Positions 24,343 through 34,321 of a stretch of DNA of 64,000 nucleotides are shown one piece after another. Numbering within the stretch: position 1 is the first letter of the stretch; each line of letters opens with the position of its first letter. The notes beneath the pieces were generated by a model. That model was not told the DNA's origin and searched no databases. It saw only the letters and a list, made by a program, of their open reading frames with translations. The DNA lies in assembly GCA_021166775.1 (NCBI GenBank), contig JAJPEQ010000004.1:345069-409068 (forward strand). The letters are read 5' to 3'. Made by a program: the position numbers and the translations under genes. This DNA comes from Comamonas sp. (lineage in GTDB: Bacteria > Pseudomonadota > Gammaproteobacteria > Burkholderiales > Burkholderiaceae_C).

Positions 24343-25188
24343 TCATTGCCGCGCCGTTCGGCTGCCGTGGGGCAGCGGCATGGGATGGCTGGTGCGCAGC
24401 GGATTGATGTCGATGCCGCCGCGGCGCGTGTAGCGTGCGTGCACCATGAGCTTGATCGGGTGGCAGCGCGCGCTCAGATCCATGAAGATGCGTTCCACGC
24501 ACTGCTCGTGAAAGCCCTGGTGGTTGCGAAAGCTCACGAGATACCGCAGCAGCCCCGCCTGTTCGATCTGCGGGCCGCTGTAGCGGATCTGGATGCTGCC
24601 CCAGTCGGGCTGGCCCGTCACCGGGCAGTTGCTCTTGAGCAGATGGCTGGTGAGCGTCTCCTCCACCGGCGCCTCGTCCAGCGCGGCCGTGAGCAGCTCG
24701 GGCGCGGGCTGCTCGTGCGTGCACTCCACCTGCAGGCGGTCGAGCAGCAGGCCGTCCATCTCCGCGATGCGCTCTTGCCCGAATTGCTCGGGCGCGAGCA
24801 GCTGCACGCCCACGGTGCCGGCATGCCCGGCGCCGCGCCAGGCGGCTTCGCTCAGGTCGGCGCGGATGCGTTCGAGCACCGCGTCCATGCTGGCCAGGCG
24901 CGTGCCGTTGTAGCTGTTCAGGTAGAGCTTGAGCGATTTGCTCTCGATGAGATTCGGCGTTTCGCAGGCAATGGTGAAACGCGCAATGGCCACGTGCGGC
25001 TTGCCGTGCGGGTCCAGCCACGAGACCTCGTAGGCCGTCCACAAGTCGGCGCCGAAGAAGGGGATGGCGCCCTCGATGCCGATGGCGCCGCGCCCCTGCG
25101 CCCGGGCGATGGGGAAGAGCAGTGTGGGGTCGTACCGGTCGGGGTAGAGCGAAGCGCGGCCCAGGGGGGAGTGTTCAGGCAGGTTCAT
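24343..25188 (-). CDS. queF: NADPH-dependent 7-cyano-7-deazaguanine reductase
   Basis: Reduces preQ0 to preQ1 in queuosine biosynthesis. It is the long (YqcD/bimodular tunnelling-fold) form, 281 residues. The QueF motif [13 protein letters not shown] lies in the N-terminal half and the catalytic cysteine is in [16 protein letters not shown] in the second half, with [16 protein letters not shown] near the end. I start at ATG 25188-25186 ([10 protein letters not shown]), the usual start region of the family; a longer in-frame extension is not QueF-like. Other que genes are not nearby. Confidence 0.93.
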   Translation of the reverse strand: MNLPEHSPLGRASLYPDRYDPTLLFPIARAQGRGAIGIEGAIPFFGADLWTAYEVSWLDPHGKPHVAIARFTIACETPNLIESKSLKLYLNSYNGTRLASMDAVLERIRADLSEAAWRGAGHAGTVGVQLLAPEQFGQERIAEMDGLLLDRLQVECTHEQPAPELLTAALDEAPVEETLTSHLLKSNCPVTGQPDWGSIQIRYSGPQIEQAGLLRYLVSFRNHQGFHEQCVERIFMDLSARCHPIKLMVHARYTRRGGIDINPLRTSHPMPLPHGSRTARQ

Positions 25189-25235
25189 GGCAAGCCGGGT
25201 GTGATCGCTTTCGGCGCTCCAAGTTCGACACGCTC

Positions 25236-26090
25236 CTAGCGGAATTCGCGCTCGCGCAGCCACTTGGTGGCAATCCACTTTTCGCCCTCGATCACCGGTG
25301 CGCCGCCATGCAGGCTGCGGGTGCTGGGGTGGGGCCGCTCGTAGCTGAAGAACACCGCGTGGCCCTGGTGCGGGGCGACTTCCAGGCTCGCGTCGGGAAA
25401 GACGGTGGCGCCGCCCTTGACGGGGTTGTTCAGGTAGATCACGAGCGTGGCCACGCGCTGGCCGCCCCGCGCCAGGATGCCGGTGCTGCCCGGCTGGTCC
25501 GGATCGAAATAATCGTAGTGGGGCTTGTACTGCGCGCTCGGCTGGTAGTGCAGGACTTGCAGGCCCTCGCCATTTTCCACCGGCCAGTTCACGAGCCGTG
25601 CGATGCGCTCTTCGATGCGCGCGATGGCGGGCGTTTCGCCGCGCTCGAAGAACATGCCGTCGCTTGTGCGTTCCTGGTTCACTTCGCCGTCGCCGGTGTC
25701 TCGCTGGACGGTGAGCGAGCGCTTCAGGCGCGGGCGGGCGGCCGCGATCAAAAGCTCGCACTCCTCGGGCGAGAGCAGATCGCCGAACAGCACGACGCGC
25801 GGGGAGGCGAGTGTCATCAGCACCTGGACCTGCCGGTCGCCCACGTCGATCAGCAGGGGCGAGTCGTCCAGCAGCGGCTCGGGCACGGGCACCGCCGCAG
25901 GCCAGCCTTGCTGGCGCGCCGCGCCGTCCACGTGCGCGCGCAGCACCTGTTCGATGGCATCGACGGCCACGTCCTCGTTCCAGCCGGACTTCACCATCGC
26001 GGCGATCAATGACGGCGCGCTCACGCCCGCGCCGGCCTGCGTGATGATCCATTCGCGCAATTCGGCGGTGATGGTCTGGGAGGTGCTCAT
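25236..26090 (-). CDS. 2-Oxoglutarate/Fe(II) oxygenase, prolyl 4-hydroxylase-like
   Basis: A 284-residue protein. The C-terminal ~180 residues form a P4Hc double-stranded beta-helix. The iron ligands His and Asp are in [11 protein letters not shown] and the second His in [12 protein letters not shown], followed by the 2-oxoglutarate Lys in [20 protein letters not shown] is also typical. The N-terminal ~70 residues look like a small helical domain ([22 protein letters not shown]). Bacterial relatives hydroxylate proline in proteins such as EF-Tu; the target here is unknown. It starts at ATG 26090, overlapping the yaaA stop by 4 bases. Confidence 0.88.
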   Translation of the reverse strand: MSTSQTITAELREWIITQAGAGVSAPSLIAAMVKSGWNEDVAVDAIEQVLRAHVDGAARQQGWPAAVPVPEPLLDDSPLLIDVGDRQVQVLMTLASPRVVLFGDLLSPEECELLIAAARPRLKRSLTVQRDTGDGEVNQERTSDGMFFERGETPAIARIEERIARLVNWPVENGEGLQVLHYQPSAQYKPHYDYFDPDQPGSTGILARGGQRVATLVIYLNNPVKGGATVFPDASLEVAPHQGHAVFFSYERPHPSTRSLHGGAPVIEGEKWIATKWLREREFR

Positions 26091-26866
26091 GGGCGGGCCC
26101 GGCGGCGAAAGATCAGGTGCTCGGGCGTCGAGGCCTCGGGGACGTAGGCGTAGCCCTCGGCGTCGAAGTCGCGCAGCTGCCCGGGCCGCGTGGCGCGCTT
26201 CTCGATGGCCCAGCGCGCCATGAGACCGCGCGCGCGCTTGGCGTAAAAGCTGATGAGCTTGTAGCGGCCATCCTTGAAATCCTCGAACACGCATTCGACC
26301 ACGCGGGCGCTGAGCACCTGGCGATCGACCGCCTTGAAGTACTCCTTCGACGCAAGGTTGACGACCACCGGCTGCGCCTGCTGCGCGAGCCGCTCGTTCA
26401 GGTACTGCGCGATGCGCGGGCCCCAGAACTGGTAGAGGTTGGCGCCGTGCGTGCCCGCCAGGCGCGTACCCATCTCCAGCCGGTAGGGCTGCATCCAGTC
26501 CAGCGGTCGCAGCACGCCGTACAGGCCGCTCAGGATGACCAGATGCTCCTGCGCCCAGCGCAGATCGGCCCTGGACAGGCTGGCCGCCTGCAGCCCCTCG
26601 TAGACGTCGCCATGGAAGGCAAGCACCGCCTGGCGGGCGTTGTCCTGCGTGAAACGTTCGCTGAACGCCGCGTAGCGCGCGACGTTGAGTGCCGCGAGCT
26701 TGTCGCTGATGGACATGAGCGCGGCGATGTCCTGGGGCGACCTGGTGCGCAGATCGGCGATCAGCGCCCGGGTTTGCGCCGGAAACTGGGGCAGCGTGTG
26801 CGCCAGCCCCGGTGGGAGGGGGCTGTCATAGTCCAGCGACTTGGCGGGGGAGAGTAGAAACAGCAT
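26087..26866 (-). CDS. yaaA: Peroxide stress protein YaaA (UPF0246)
   Basis: A 259-residue YaaA-family protein that in E. coli lowers free iron and limits DNA damage under peroxide stress. Family signatures: the start [54 protein letters not shown] and [15 protein letters not shown]. It starts at ATG 26866-26864 and is coupled by a 4-base overlap to the downstream 2-oxoglutarate/iron oxygenase, a pairing that would make sense for iron or redox stress (inference). Confidence 0.93.
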   Translation of the reverse strand: MLFLLSPAKSLDYDSPLPPGLAHTLPQFPAQTRALIADLRTRSPQDIAALMSISDKLAALNVARYAAFSERFTQDNARQAVLAFHGDVYEGLQAASLSRADLRWAQEHLVILSGLYGVLRPLDWMQPYRLEMGTRLAGTHGANLYQFWGPRIAQYLNERLAQQAQPVVVNLASKEYFKAVDRQVLSARVVECVFEDFKDGRYKLISFYAKRARGLMARWAIEKRATRPGQLRDFDAEGYAYVPEASTPEHLIFRRRARP

Positions 26867-27024
26867 GGCGTGCGCGGCGGTTGGTGCCGCCATTGTCGCT
26901 GCCCCGGCAGCGCGCAAGACCCGCGACCTCGCCGCCGGTGCCGCAGTGCCCGGGTTTTTGGTTCAAAAGGCGTCGCAGCACCCGGCAGGCGGGCACTGTG
27001 TGCTATTTTTTCAAGAGCCGACGC

Positions 27025-29886
27025 TCAGGCTTGCTGGTCGAACGGCAACTGCACCTGGCGCAGATCGCGGCGGGTTTCCACCAGCACCAGCGGGCCTGCG
27101 TCCGGTTCGGCGGGCGCCGGTCGCTCGCGCGGCACGTGCACCGGGTGAGGCTCGGCAGCGATGGCCGATTGCACGGCCGCGACCTTGTCCGTGTCGGACT
27201 GCACCCAGACGAGGCCCGAGGCCTGTGCCATGTCGGCCAGGGTCTGCACGGGCAGCGCGAAGGGTTCGGCGGCCGTCGGGGCCACGGGGGTGGCGGCCAC
27301 GGGCGCGGTCATCGCGGCCGTGTCGACATCTTCCGCCAATGCGGTCTGCAGCGGCTTGTGCGACGGATCCGCGGGCACCGTGACATCGATCAGCGTCGTG
27401 GGGCCTTCGTCTCCGCCGTGCTCGGCCTGTGCGCCGTGCGCCGGCCGCGCATCGAGGGCGGGCGTGTCGAAGTAGCTGCGGCGCGAGGGCGGTGGCAGGA
27501 GTTCGCTTTCTTCCAGGACCACGGTGGGCTCGAAATCGGCATGCGGCTCGCTGTCCGGCTGCTCGACGATGCGGTTCTCGGTGGGTTCCTGCGGGCGTTC
27601 GTTGCGGCGATGGCGGTCACGTCCGTAACGATCGCGCGAACGGCGCTCGCGCTGCTCGCCATGGGTGGACGTGGCGGCGTCGGTGCCGTCCCCGGCCGGT
27701 GCCAAGGCCGCGGATTCTGCCGTGGCCTGGAGTGCCATCGGCTCGCGCGGGCGCGGCGGCGTGGCGGCGGCGTCCGCCCCCTCGCGTTCACGGTGTTCGC
27801 GCGGCTCACGGGGTTCGCGGCGGCGGCTGCGCTCGCGATCGCGTGGAGCACGCTCGGCGCCGGATTCGCGCGAGGCGCTGCCGTCGGTGGCGCCAGCCGT
27901 GGCGTTGCCGTCTTGCGCAGGCGTGTTCTGGCGCTCGGCGCGCTCGCGGTGGCCGCGCCCTTCACGTGGCTCACGCGGTTCGCGGCGCGGACGTTCGGCT
28001 CCATTGGCCTCGCGCGGTTCGGAGCGCTCCGAACGCTGCCCGCCACGGCGGGAGCCATTGCCCCGGCGCTGACCGCCGCGCTCTTCGCGTGCGGCGGTCT
28101 CGGCCGGCGCGGGTGCGGCAGGCGCCGCGGCGCTGGCCGCCGGCGCGGGCGCGCCCAGCCCCAGCACGGACTTGATCCAGGAGAAGAAGCCCTGTTGCGG
28201 CGCGGGGGCAGGCGCCACCGGAGCGGCTCGCGGAGCCGGTGCCGCCTGCACCGGCGCAGGCTTGGGCGCGACGATGGGCGCGGGTGCGTCGGGCAGCACG
28301 CCCTTGATCACCGGCGTCTGCCTGTTCGTCGGCTCTTGCGAGCGGCGCGTGATCTGCGTCGGCTCTTCCTGCACGTCGGCCATCTTGTAGCTGGCCTGAA
28401 TGTCGTCCAGGCGCGGGTCGTCGTGCTTGAGGCGTTCGAGCTTGTAGTGCGGCGTATCCAGCGACTTGTTCGGGATCAGCACCACCGAGATGCGCTGGCG
28501 CAGCTCGATCTTGGCGATCTCGGCGCGCTTTTCATTGAGCAGGAAGCTGGCCACCTCCACCGGCACCTGGCAGTGCACGGCGGCGGTGCTGTCCTTCATC
28601 GATTCTTCCTGAATCATGCGCAGCATCTGCAGCGCAAAGCCCTCGGTGTCGCGAATGTGGCCGGTGCCGTCGCACAGCGGGCAACGGATGTGCGCGCCTT
28701 CGGAGAGGGCGGGCTTCAGGCGCTGGCGGCTCATCTCCATCAGGCCGAACTTGCTGATCGTGCCGAACTGCACGCGCGCGCGGTCCTGACGCAAGGCGTC
28801 CCTCAGGCGGTTCTCGACCTCGCGGCGATTCTTGCTCTCCTCCATGTCGATGAAGTCGATCACGATCAGGCCGCCCAGGTCGCGCAGGCGCATCTGGCGC
28901 GCGACCTCGTCGGCCGCTTCCAGGTTGGTGCGCGTGGCGGTTTCCTCGATGTCGCTGCCCTTGATGGCGCGCGCCGAGTTCACGTCGATGGAGACCAGCG
29001 CCTCGGTGTGGTCGATGACGATGGAGCCGCCCGAGGGCAGCGTCACCATGCGCGCATAGGCCGATTCGATCTGGTGCTCGATCTGAAAGCGGCTGAACAG
29101 CGGCGCGTCGTCGCGGTAGCGCTTGACGCGCGCGGCGTGCTCCGGCATCACGTGCGCCATGAACTGCTGCGCCTGCTCGTAGATGTCGTCGGTGTCGATC
29201 AGGATGTCGCCGATGTCGGCGCTGAAGTAGTCGCGGATGGCGCGGATCACCAGGCTCGATTCCTGGTAGATCAGGAACGCGCCCTTGCCCGCCTTGGCCG
29301 CGCCGTCGATCGCCGACCACAGCTTGAGCAGGTAGTTCAAGTCCCACTGCAGCTCGGGGGCGCTCCTGCCGATGCCGGCGGTGCGCGCGATGATGCTCAT
29401 GCCCTTGGGGTATTCGAGCTGATCCATCGCCTCCTTGAGCTCGGCGCGGTCCTCGCCCTCGATGCGTCGGCTCACGCCGCCGCCGAGCGGGTTGTTGGGC
29501 ATCAGCACGACGTAGCGGCCGGCCAGGCTGATGAAGGTGGTCAGCGCCGCGCCCTTGTTGCCGCGTTCTTCTTTTTCGACCTGGACGATGAGCTCCTGGC
29601 CTTCCTTGATCGCATCCTGGATCTTGGCCTGGCTGGGCGGCACGCCCTCGGCAAAGTACTGGCGCGAGATTTCCTTGAACGGCAGGAAGCCGTGGCGGTC
29701 CTCGCCGTAGTCGACGAAGCAGGCTTCGAGCGACGGCTCCACGCGCGTGACGACCGCCTTGTAGATGTTGCTCTTGCGCTGTTCGCGCCCTTCGATCTCG
29801 GTTTCGTAGTCCAGCAGCTTCTGGCCGTCCACGATGGCCAGGCGCCGCTCTTCGGGCTGCGTGGCGTTGATGAGCATCCGTTTCAT
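27025..29886 (-). CDS. rne: Ribonuclease E
   Basis: The main endoribonuclease of mRNA decay and rRNA/tRNA processing, 953 residues. The catalytic half contains an S1 RNA-binding domain (~35-120, [18 protein letters not shown]), the 5' sensor/RNase H region and the metal-binding aspartates in [14 protein letters not shown] and [20 protein letters not shown]. The zinc link is [10 protein letters not shown], where E. coli has CPRC. The C-terminal ~400 residues are low-complexity: Ala/Pro-rich and then very Arg/Glu-rich ([20 protein letters not shown]), as expected for the natively unfolded RNA-binding and degradosome scaffold. It starts at ATG 29886-29884, preceded by a long leader and divergent from rluC. 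Confidence 0.95.
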   Translation of the reverse strand: MKRMLINATQPEERRLAIVDGQKLLDYETEIEGREQRKSNIYKAVVTRVEPSLEACFVDYGEDRHGFLPFKEISRQYFAEGVPPSQAKIQDAIKEGQELIVQVEKEERGNKGAALTTFISLAGRYVVLMPNNPLGGGVSRRIEGEDRAELKEAMDQLEYPKGMSIIARTAGIGRSAPELQWDLNYLLKLWSAIDGAAKAGKGAFLIYQESSLVIRAIRDYFSADIGDILIDTDDIYEQAQQFMAHVMPEHAARVKRYRDDAPLFSRFQIEHQIESAYARMVTLPSGGSIVIDHTEALVSIDVNSARAIKGSDIEETATRTNLEAADEVARQMRLRDLGGLIVIDFIDMEESKNRREVENRLRDALRQDRARVQFGTISKFGLMEMSRQRLKPALSEGAHIRCPLCDGTGHIRDTEGFALQMLRMIQEESMKDSTAAVHCQVPVEVASFLLNEKRAEIAKIELRQRISVVLIPNKSLDTPHYKLERLKHDDPRLDDIQASYKMADVQEEPTQITRRSQEPTNRQTPVIKGVLPDAPAPIVAPKPAPVQAAPAPRAAPVAPAPAPQQGFFSWIKSVLGLGAPAPAASAAAPAAPAPAETAAREERGGQRRGNGSRRGGQRSERSEPREANGAERPRREPREPREGRGHRERAERQNTPAQDGNATAGATDGSASRESGAERAPRDRERSRRREPREPREHREREGADAAATPPRPREPMALQATAESAALAPAGDGTDAATSTHGEQRERRSRDRYGRDRHRRNERPQEPTENRIVEQPDSEPHADFEPTVVLEESELLPPPSRRSYFDTPALDARPAHGAQAEHGGDEGPTTLIDVTVPADPSHKPLQTALAEDVDTAAMTAPVAATPVAPTAAEPFALPVQTLADMAQASGLVWVQSDTDKVAAVQSAIAAEPHPVHVPRERPAPAEPDAGPLVLVETRRDLRQVQLPFDQQA

Positions 29887-30431
29887 GATGCGTGTCCCTT
29901 GTTTCGTTGTGTGGCCCGGGTGGGGCTGGGCACCCCGCACGAACCCGACAGGCCTCGTGTCAGCGAGGCCGCAAATGCCAGGGCGAACGATGGAAACAGA
30001 GCGGGAATGCCGCGCTCGTGCCGCGGCCACGCAAGCCGGTCAGCTGCGTGGCGCAAGCGGTGGGGCGTGGATGAGGGCGAAAGGCAGGAGGGCTTGCTTC
30101 ACTATGAGTTCTGAAGCTTTTTGCGCCCGCCAGATGGGCGCATCAGACGTTTTTTGCACGCAAGGCGCAGGCTCACACCCTTGCCACTGCGACACGATCC
30201 ACGCCAGTACGACCCACATGATTTCGCTTTGATCCGCTGGCGCTCCGTCTGGATGAGACGATCGCCAGCCTTGAATTCCGTATGCTGTGTTTCAATGCGT
30301 TCGCCGACCGGGCGCGCGTGCCTGTTTCCAAAGACATCTGCTTTCCGGTGGCATCACCAGCCTGCGCAACCGGTCGGGCTGGTGGCCACTAAACTTTAGC
30401 CACTTCAACCACTTACACACTCTTCGCGCAG
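29887..30431 (-). promoter_or_regulatory. Long rne leader / rne-rluC divergent spacer
   Basis: 545 bases without a supported gene. On the minus strand this is the 5' region of rne, which in E. coli carries structures sensed by RNase E itself. A 7-base stem TGCGCCC (30122-30128) / GGGCGCA (30136-30142) with a 7-base loop is flanked by T-runs. A TATAAT reads on the minus strand at 30446-30441, overlapping the rluC start; if it is the rne -10 box, the leader is about 550 bases. I could not find a convincing -35 for it. Confidence 0.4.
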
Positions 30432-31421
30432 GTGACGTCGATTATAGAGGGCAAACCGCCAACGGGCGTGGCCGCATGCCAGTTGCAGGTGGACGCCGAA
30501 TCCGCCGGACAGCGGCTGGACAATTTCCTGCTGCGCCACTTGAAGGGCGTGCCCAAAACGCACGTCTACCGCATCATTCGCAGCGGCGAGGTGCGCTTGA
30601 ACAAGGGCCGCACCAGCGCCGATGCGCGCGTGGCCGAAGGCGACCTGGTGCGTCTGCCGCCGGTGCGCGTGGCCGAAAAACCACCCCTGCAGGCTGCGGC
30701 GCCCGCGCGCGAGTTCCCCATCCTGCTCGAGGACGACTGGCTGATCGCGCTGGACAAGCCCGCCGGCGTGGCGGTGCACGGCGGCAGCGGCGTGAGTTTC
30801 GGCGTCATCGAGCAGCTGCGCCGCGCGCGCCCCGAGGCGAAGTTTCTCGAACTCGTGCACCGGCTCGACCGCGATACCTCGGGCATCCTGCTTGTGGCCA
30901 AACGCCGCTCGGCGCTCACCGCGCTGCAGCAGCAGTTTCGCGAGCGTGTCACGGGCAAGACCTATCTGGCGCTCGTGACCGGCACCTGGCCCGCCAGGCT
31001 CAAGGTGATCGATGCGCCACTGCACAAGTACCTGCAGCCCGATGGCGAGCGGCGCGTGCGCACCACCACGGCGCAGGACCCCGACGGCATGCGCGCGATC
31101 ACGCTGGTCAAGCGCCGCGACGTGCTGGCGCCACGCCACGCGCAGGGCCTGCCTGCGATGAGCCTGCTGGAGGTGACGATCAAGACCGGGCGCACGCACC
31201 AGATCCGCGTGCATCTGGCCAGCCAGGGCCATGCCATCGTCGGTGACGAAAAATACGGCGACTTCAACCTCAACAAGCGCTTGCGCAAGCTCGGCCTTGC
31301 CCGCATGTTCCTGCACGCGTGGCGGCTGCAGTTCGATCATCCCGCCAGCGGCGAGCGCATGGAACTGCACGCCGAACTGCCGCCAGAGCTCGCCGCCTTC
31401 ATTCCCTCCGAGATGCCATGA
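30432..31421 (+). CDS. rluC: Ribosomal large subunit pseudouridine synthase RluC
   Basis: Converts specific uridines of 23S rRNA (955, 2504 and 2580 in E. coli) to pseudouridine. It is 329 residues: an N-terminal S4 RNA-binding domain (~20-85, QRLDNFLLRHLKGVPKTHVYRIIRSGEVRLNKGR) and the RluA-type catalytic domain with the Asp motif LVHRLDRDTSGILLVAK and KTGRTHQIRVHLASQGH. The GTG start at 30432 is the best available, with no strong ribosome site. Its stop overlaps the HAD gene start (ATGA). The divergent rne-rluC pair is a conserved arrangement in many proteobacteria. Confidence 0.93.
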   Translation: MTSIIEGKPPTGVAACQLQVDAESAGQRLDNFLLRHLKGVPKTHVYRIIRSGEVRLNKGRTSADARVAEGDLVRLPPVRVAEKPPLQAAAPAREFPILLEDDWLIALDKPAGVAVHGGSGVSFGVIEQLRRARPEAKFLELVHRLDRDTSGILLVAKRRSALTALQQQFRERVTGKTYLALVTGTWPARLKVIDAPLHKYLQPDGERRVRTTTAQDPDGMRAITLVKRRDVLAPRHAQGLPAMSLLEVTIKTGRTHQIRVHLASQGHAIVGDEKYGDFNLNKRLRKLGLARMFLHAWRLQFDHPASGERMELHAELPPELAAFIPSEMP

Positions 31422-32086
31422 CCGACCTCCCCACCCGCCGTTTCGATCTGATCGCCTTCGACTGGGACGGCACGCTGTTCGACTCGACGCAGCTCATCGT
31501 GCGCTGCATCCAGGAGGCCGTGCGTGACGTGGGCGGCAGCGTGCCGAGCAGCGAGGCCGCCGCCTGGGTCATCGGCATGGCCTTGCCGCAGGCGCTGGCG
31601 CGCGCGGCGCCGGATGTGCCGCCCGCCAGGTACCCCGAGCTCGCCAACCGCTACCGCGTGCACTACATGCGCCACCAGGACGACCTGAGTCTGTTCGATG
31701 GCGTGCTGCCCATGCTCGAGCGCCTGAGAGGCAGCGGCCACCTTTTGGCCGTGGCCACGGGCAAGAGCCGCCGGGGGCTGGACCAGGCGCTGGCCAGCGC
31801 GCGGCTGCGCGGCGTGTTCGACGCTTCGCGCACCGCCGACGAAACGGCGGGCAAGCCCGACCCGCTGATGCTCAGCGAACTCATGGCCGAACTCGACGTG
31901 CCGCCCGAACGCGTGCTCATGGTGGGCGACACCACGCACGACCTGGAGATGGCGCGCAATGCCGGGTGCCCCAGCGTGGCCGTGGCCTACGGCGCGCATG
32001 GCAGCGACGGATTCGCGGCGCTCTCGCCGCTGTTCATCGCGCCCACGGTCGCCCGGCTCGATGGCTGGCTTGCGGAGCATGCATGA
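31418..32086 (+). CDS. HAD-superfamily phosphatase (phosphoglycolate phosphatase-like)
   Basis: A 222-residue HAD hydrolase with all four motifs: I FDWDGTLFDS (nucleophile Asp), II AVATGKSRRGLD, III lysine in AGKPDPLMLSELM and IV MVGDTTHDLEMARNAG. The helical cap between I and II is of the Gph/YjjG type. The substrate is not defined. It is coupled by 4-base overlaps to rluC upstream and the Rieske gene downstream. Confidence 0.9.
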   Translation: MTDLPTRRFDLIAFDWDGTLFDSTQLIVRCIQEAVRDVGGSVPSSEAAAWVIGMALPQALARAAPDVPPARYPELANRYRVHYMRHQDDLSLFDGVLPMLERLRGSGHLLAVATGKSRRGLDQALASARLRGVFDASRTADETAGKPDPLMLSELMAELDVPPERVLMVGDTTHDLEMARNAGCPSVAVAYGAHGSDGFAALSPLFIAPTVARLDGWLAEHA

Positions 32087-32469
32087 TGGCGCAGGACCGC
32101 GATGTCGGTGAGCGCATCCTTCTGTGCGCCAGCAGCGATCTGCTCGAAGGTGGCGTGGGCATCCCCTTCAAGGTGATCTATCGCGGCGAGAAGCTGCGCG
32201 CATTCGCCGTGCGCTGGCGCGGCGAGGTGCGTGCCTACCTCAACCGCTGCACGCACGTCTACACCGAGCTCGACTACCGCGAAGGCCATTTTTTCGACGT
32301 GACCGGCCAGCTGCTCGTGTGCGCCACGCACGGCGCGGTGTTCGAGCCCGACACCGGCTGCTGCGTCGGGGGCCCGGGGCGCGGCCCCCTCGTGAAGATC
32401 GCCCTCACCGAGGAGGACGGCCGGGTGTACTGGCATACTGCCTCGCTCTTGCAACCGCAAACCGTGTGA
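32083..32469 (+). CDS. Rieske [2Fe-2S] protein
   Basis: A 128-residue single-domain Rieske protein. The cluster ligands are C and H in RCTHVYTE and C and H in CATHGAVFEPDTG, with 21 residues between the two pairs. It resembles the ferredoxin-like Rieske subunits of ring-hydroxylating systems but has no oxygenase partner nearby. It starts at ATG 32083 (overlapping the HAD stop) and is followed after 4 bases by sppA, so it belongs to the rluC operon. Its electron partner is unknown. Confidence 0.88.
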   Translation: MMAQDRDVGERILLCASSDLLEGGVGIPFKVIYRGEKLRAFAVRWRGEVRAYLNRCTHVYTELDYREGHFFDVTGQLLVCATHGAVFEPDTGCCVGGPGRGPLVKIALTEEDGRVYWHTASLLQPQTV

Positions 32470-32473
32470 GTTC

Positions 32474-33517
32474 ATGACCGAACCGAATCGCCCTGAATCC
32501 CGTGATTCATGGCTCAATCAGCCTGCAGAGCCCGATCTGTGGGCGCAGCCAGCATCCAAAAAGGAAAGCACGTCGTCGGGCGCCCCGTCATCGGGCGGCT
32601 GGGAGCGCGAGGTGCTCGAAAAACTCGTGCTCGCCACCGTGGCCGAGCAGCGCGCGGCGCGGCGCTGGCGCATCTTCTGGCGTCTGCTGTGGCTGGCGCT
32701 GCTGGGCGCCATCGTGTGGGCCGTGTCCGTGCGCGATCTCACGGTGGTCGCCAAGAGCTCGCCGCACACGGCGGTGATCGACATCAAGGGCGAGATCGCG
32801 GTCGACGCGCAGACCAGCGCCGACGCGGTGGTGGCGTCGCTGCGCAGCGCGTTCGACGATGCCGGTGCGAAGGCCGTCGTGCTGCTCGTCAATTCGCCCG
32901 GCGGCAGCCCGGTGCAGGCGGGCATCATCAACGACGAGATCTTCCGGCTGAAGAAAAAGTACGACAAGCCGGTGTACGCCGTCGTGGAAGAAAGCTGCGC
33001 CTCCGCGGCCTACTACATCGCCTCGGCGGCCGACGAGATCTACGTGGACAAGGCAAGCATCGTCGGCTCGATCGGCGTGCTCATGGACGGCTTCGGTTTC
33101 ACCGGCACCATGGACAAGCTCGGCGTCGAGCGGCGCCTGCTCACCGCGGGCGAGAACAAGGGTTTTCTCGATCCGTTCAGCCCCCTGCAGCCCGAGCAGC
33201 GCGCCTATGCGCTCAAGATGCTCGAGCAGGTCCGCCAGCAGTTCATCGCCGTGGTGGAAAAAGGCCGCGGCGATCGCCTGAAGGTCACGCCCGAGACCTT
33301 CAGCGGCCTGTTCTGGACCGGCGAGCAGGCGGTGCAGATGGGCCTGGCCGACGGCTTGGGCAGCCTGGACTACGTGGCGCGCGAGGTGGTGAAAGCCGAG
33401 GACATCGTGGACTACACCCAGCGCGGCAACGTCGCCGAGCGCCTGGCGCGCCGCTTTGGCGCGGCCTTTGGCGAAGCGGCATTCCGCGCGCTGCGCACCC
33501 TGCCGGTGCTGCGCTGA
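32474..33517 (+). CDS. sppA: Signal peptide peptidase, S49 family
   Basis: A 347-residue membrane-bound serine protease that clears cleaved signal peptides. A cytoplasmic N-terminal region of about 55 residues precedes one membrane segment (IFWRLLWLALLGAIVWAVSV). The S49 domain follows with LLVNSPGGSPVQAG, the nucleophile Ser in EESCASAAYYIASAADEIY and the KASIVGSIGVLMDGFGF block. The single catalytic domain fits the short SppA/SohB type. It ends 21 bases from the end of the convergent enoyl-CoA hydratase remnant. Confidence 0.9.
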   Translation: MTEPNRPESRDSWLNQPAEPDLWAQPASKKESTSSGAPSSGGWEREVLEKLVLATVAEQRAARRWRIFWRLLWLALLGAIVWAVSVRDLTVVAKSSPHTAVIDIKGEIAVDAQTSADAVVASLRSAFDDAGAKAVVLLVNSPGGSPVQAGIINDEIFRLKKKYDKPVYAVVEESCASAAYYIASAADEIYVDKASIVGSIGVLMDGFGFTGTMDKLGVERRLLTAGENKGFLDPFSPLQPEQRAYALKMLEQVRQQFIAVVEKGRGDRLKVTPETFSGLFWTGEQAVQMGLADGLGSLDYVAREVVKAEDIVDYTQRGNVAERLARRFGAAFGEAAFRALRTLPVLR

Positions 33518-33538
33518 GCGCCTGCCGCCAGACGCGGA

Positions 33539-34320
33539 TCAGCGCGTTTCGTCGGCCTGGCCGTGGCGCCCCGCGCCCTGGCTGAAGCGCGCTGCGCCCG
33601 CCGCGCCTTCGGCGGCCACCAGGGGCACGCCCGTGCGCCCTTCGTGGCGCAGCGCCTGGGCCAGAGGCAGGTCCCATTGCGCATAGGCGGAGGCGCGGTC
33701 GGTCAGCATGCACTGCTGGGGAAAGGCCGCGACCTGACGCGCGAGCGCCAGCGCTTCGGCCAGCGCCTGCCCCGGCGGCGTGACGCGGTTGACCAGGCCC
33801 ATGGCCAGCGCCTCGGCGGCCTCCACGACGCGCCCGGTCAGGATCAGGTCCAGTGCCCGCCCCATGCCGACGATGCGCGGCAGCCGCACCGTGGCGCCGT
33901 CGATCAGCGGCACGCCCCAGCGCCTGCACAACACACCCGCCGCGCATCCTCGGCGGCCACGCGCAGATCGGCGAGCAGCGCCAGCTCCAGCCCGCCCGCC
34001 ACGGCGTAGCCCTCGATCGCGGCGATCAGCGGCTTGGTGAGCAGCATGCGCGTCGGCCCCATGGGCGCGCGCAGGCCACCCTCGGGGTCGAGTTCGTTGC
34101 GCAGGAGCGGATCGGCCACGGTGGTGAGGTCCGCGCCCGCGCAGAAGTGGCCACCCGTGCCGTGCAGCACCGCCACGCGCAGCGCCTCGTCGGCCTCGAA
34201 GCGCTCGACCGCCTCGCGCAGCGTATCCGCCATCGGGCGGTGCACGGCGTTGCGCCGCTCGGGGCGGTTGAGCGTGATGAGTGCGACCGGGCCCTGGGCT
34301 TCGAACAGAACGCTGCTCAT
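33539..34320 (-). pseudogene. Enoyl-CoA hydratase/isomerase family gene, frameshifted
   Basis: The 5' part (from ATG 34320-34318) reads MSSVLFEAQGPVALITLNRP, GTGGHFCAGADLTTVA and AVAGGLELALLADLRVAAED, a good crotonase. It then turns into RRVCCAGAGACR. The matching C-terminal half, CRRWGVPLIDGATVRLPRIVGMG through ILTGRVVEAAEALAMGLVNRV, lies in another frame of the same strand, ending at 33539. The switch falls at about 33935-33955, in a GCGCGGCGGGTG stretch. Together they would make a normal ~255-residue enzyme, so a small indel or a sequencing error explains it. It follows the methyltransferase gene by 1 base. Confidence 0.8.
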
Positions 34321-34321
34321 C

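Noticed and set aside
27000..27050. A possible seventh copy of the palindromic repeat at the rne 3' end
   Set aside because: Only a few blocks (GACCAGCAAG, CGGC) agree and the order is incomplete; not distinguishable from chance.
27400..28260. Dense short repeats in the C-terminal part of rne
   Set aside because: They are codon-level repeats of a low-complexity Arg/Glu/Pro-rich protein region, not DNA repeats or a CRISPR array.
26812..30114. A 1100-codon open frame antisense to rne
   Set aside because: It is the mirror of the GC-rich, Arg/Glu-rich rne gene; its product is His/Arg/Ala-rich with no domain, and rne is unmistakable on the other strand.
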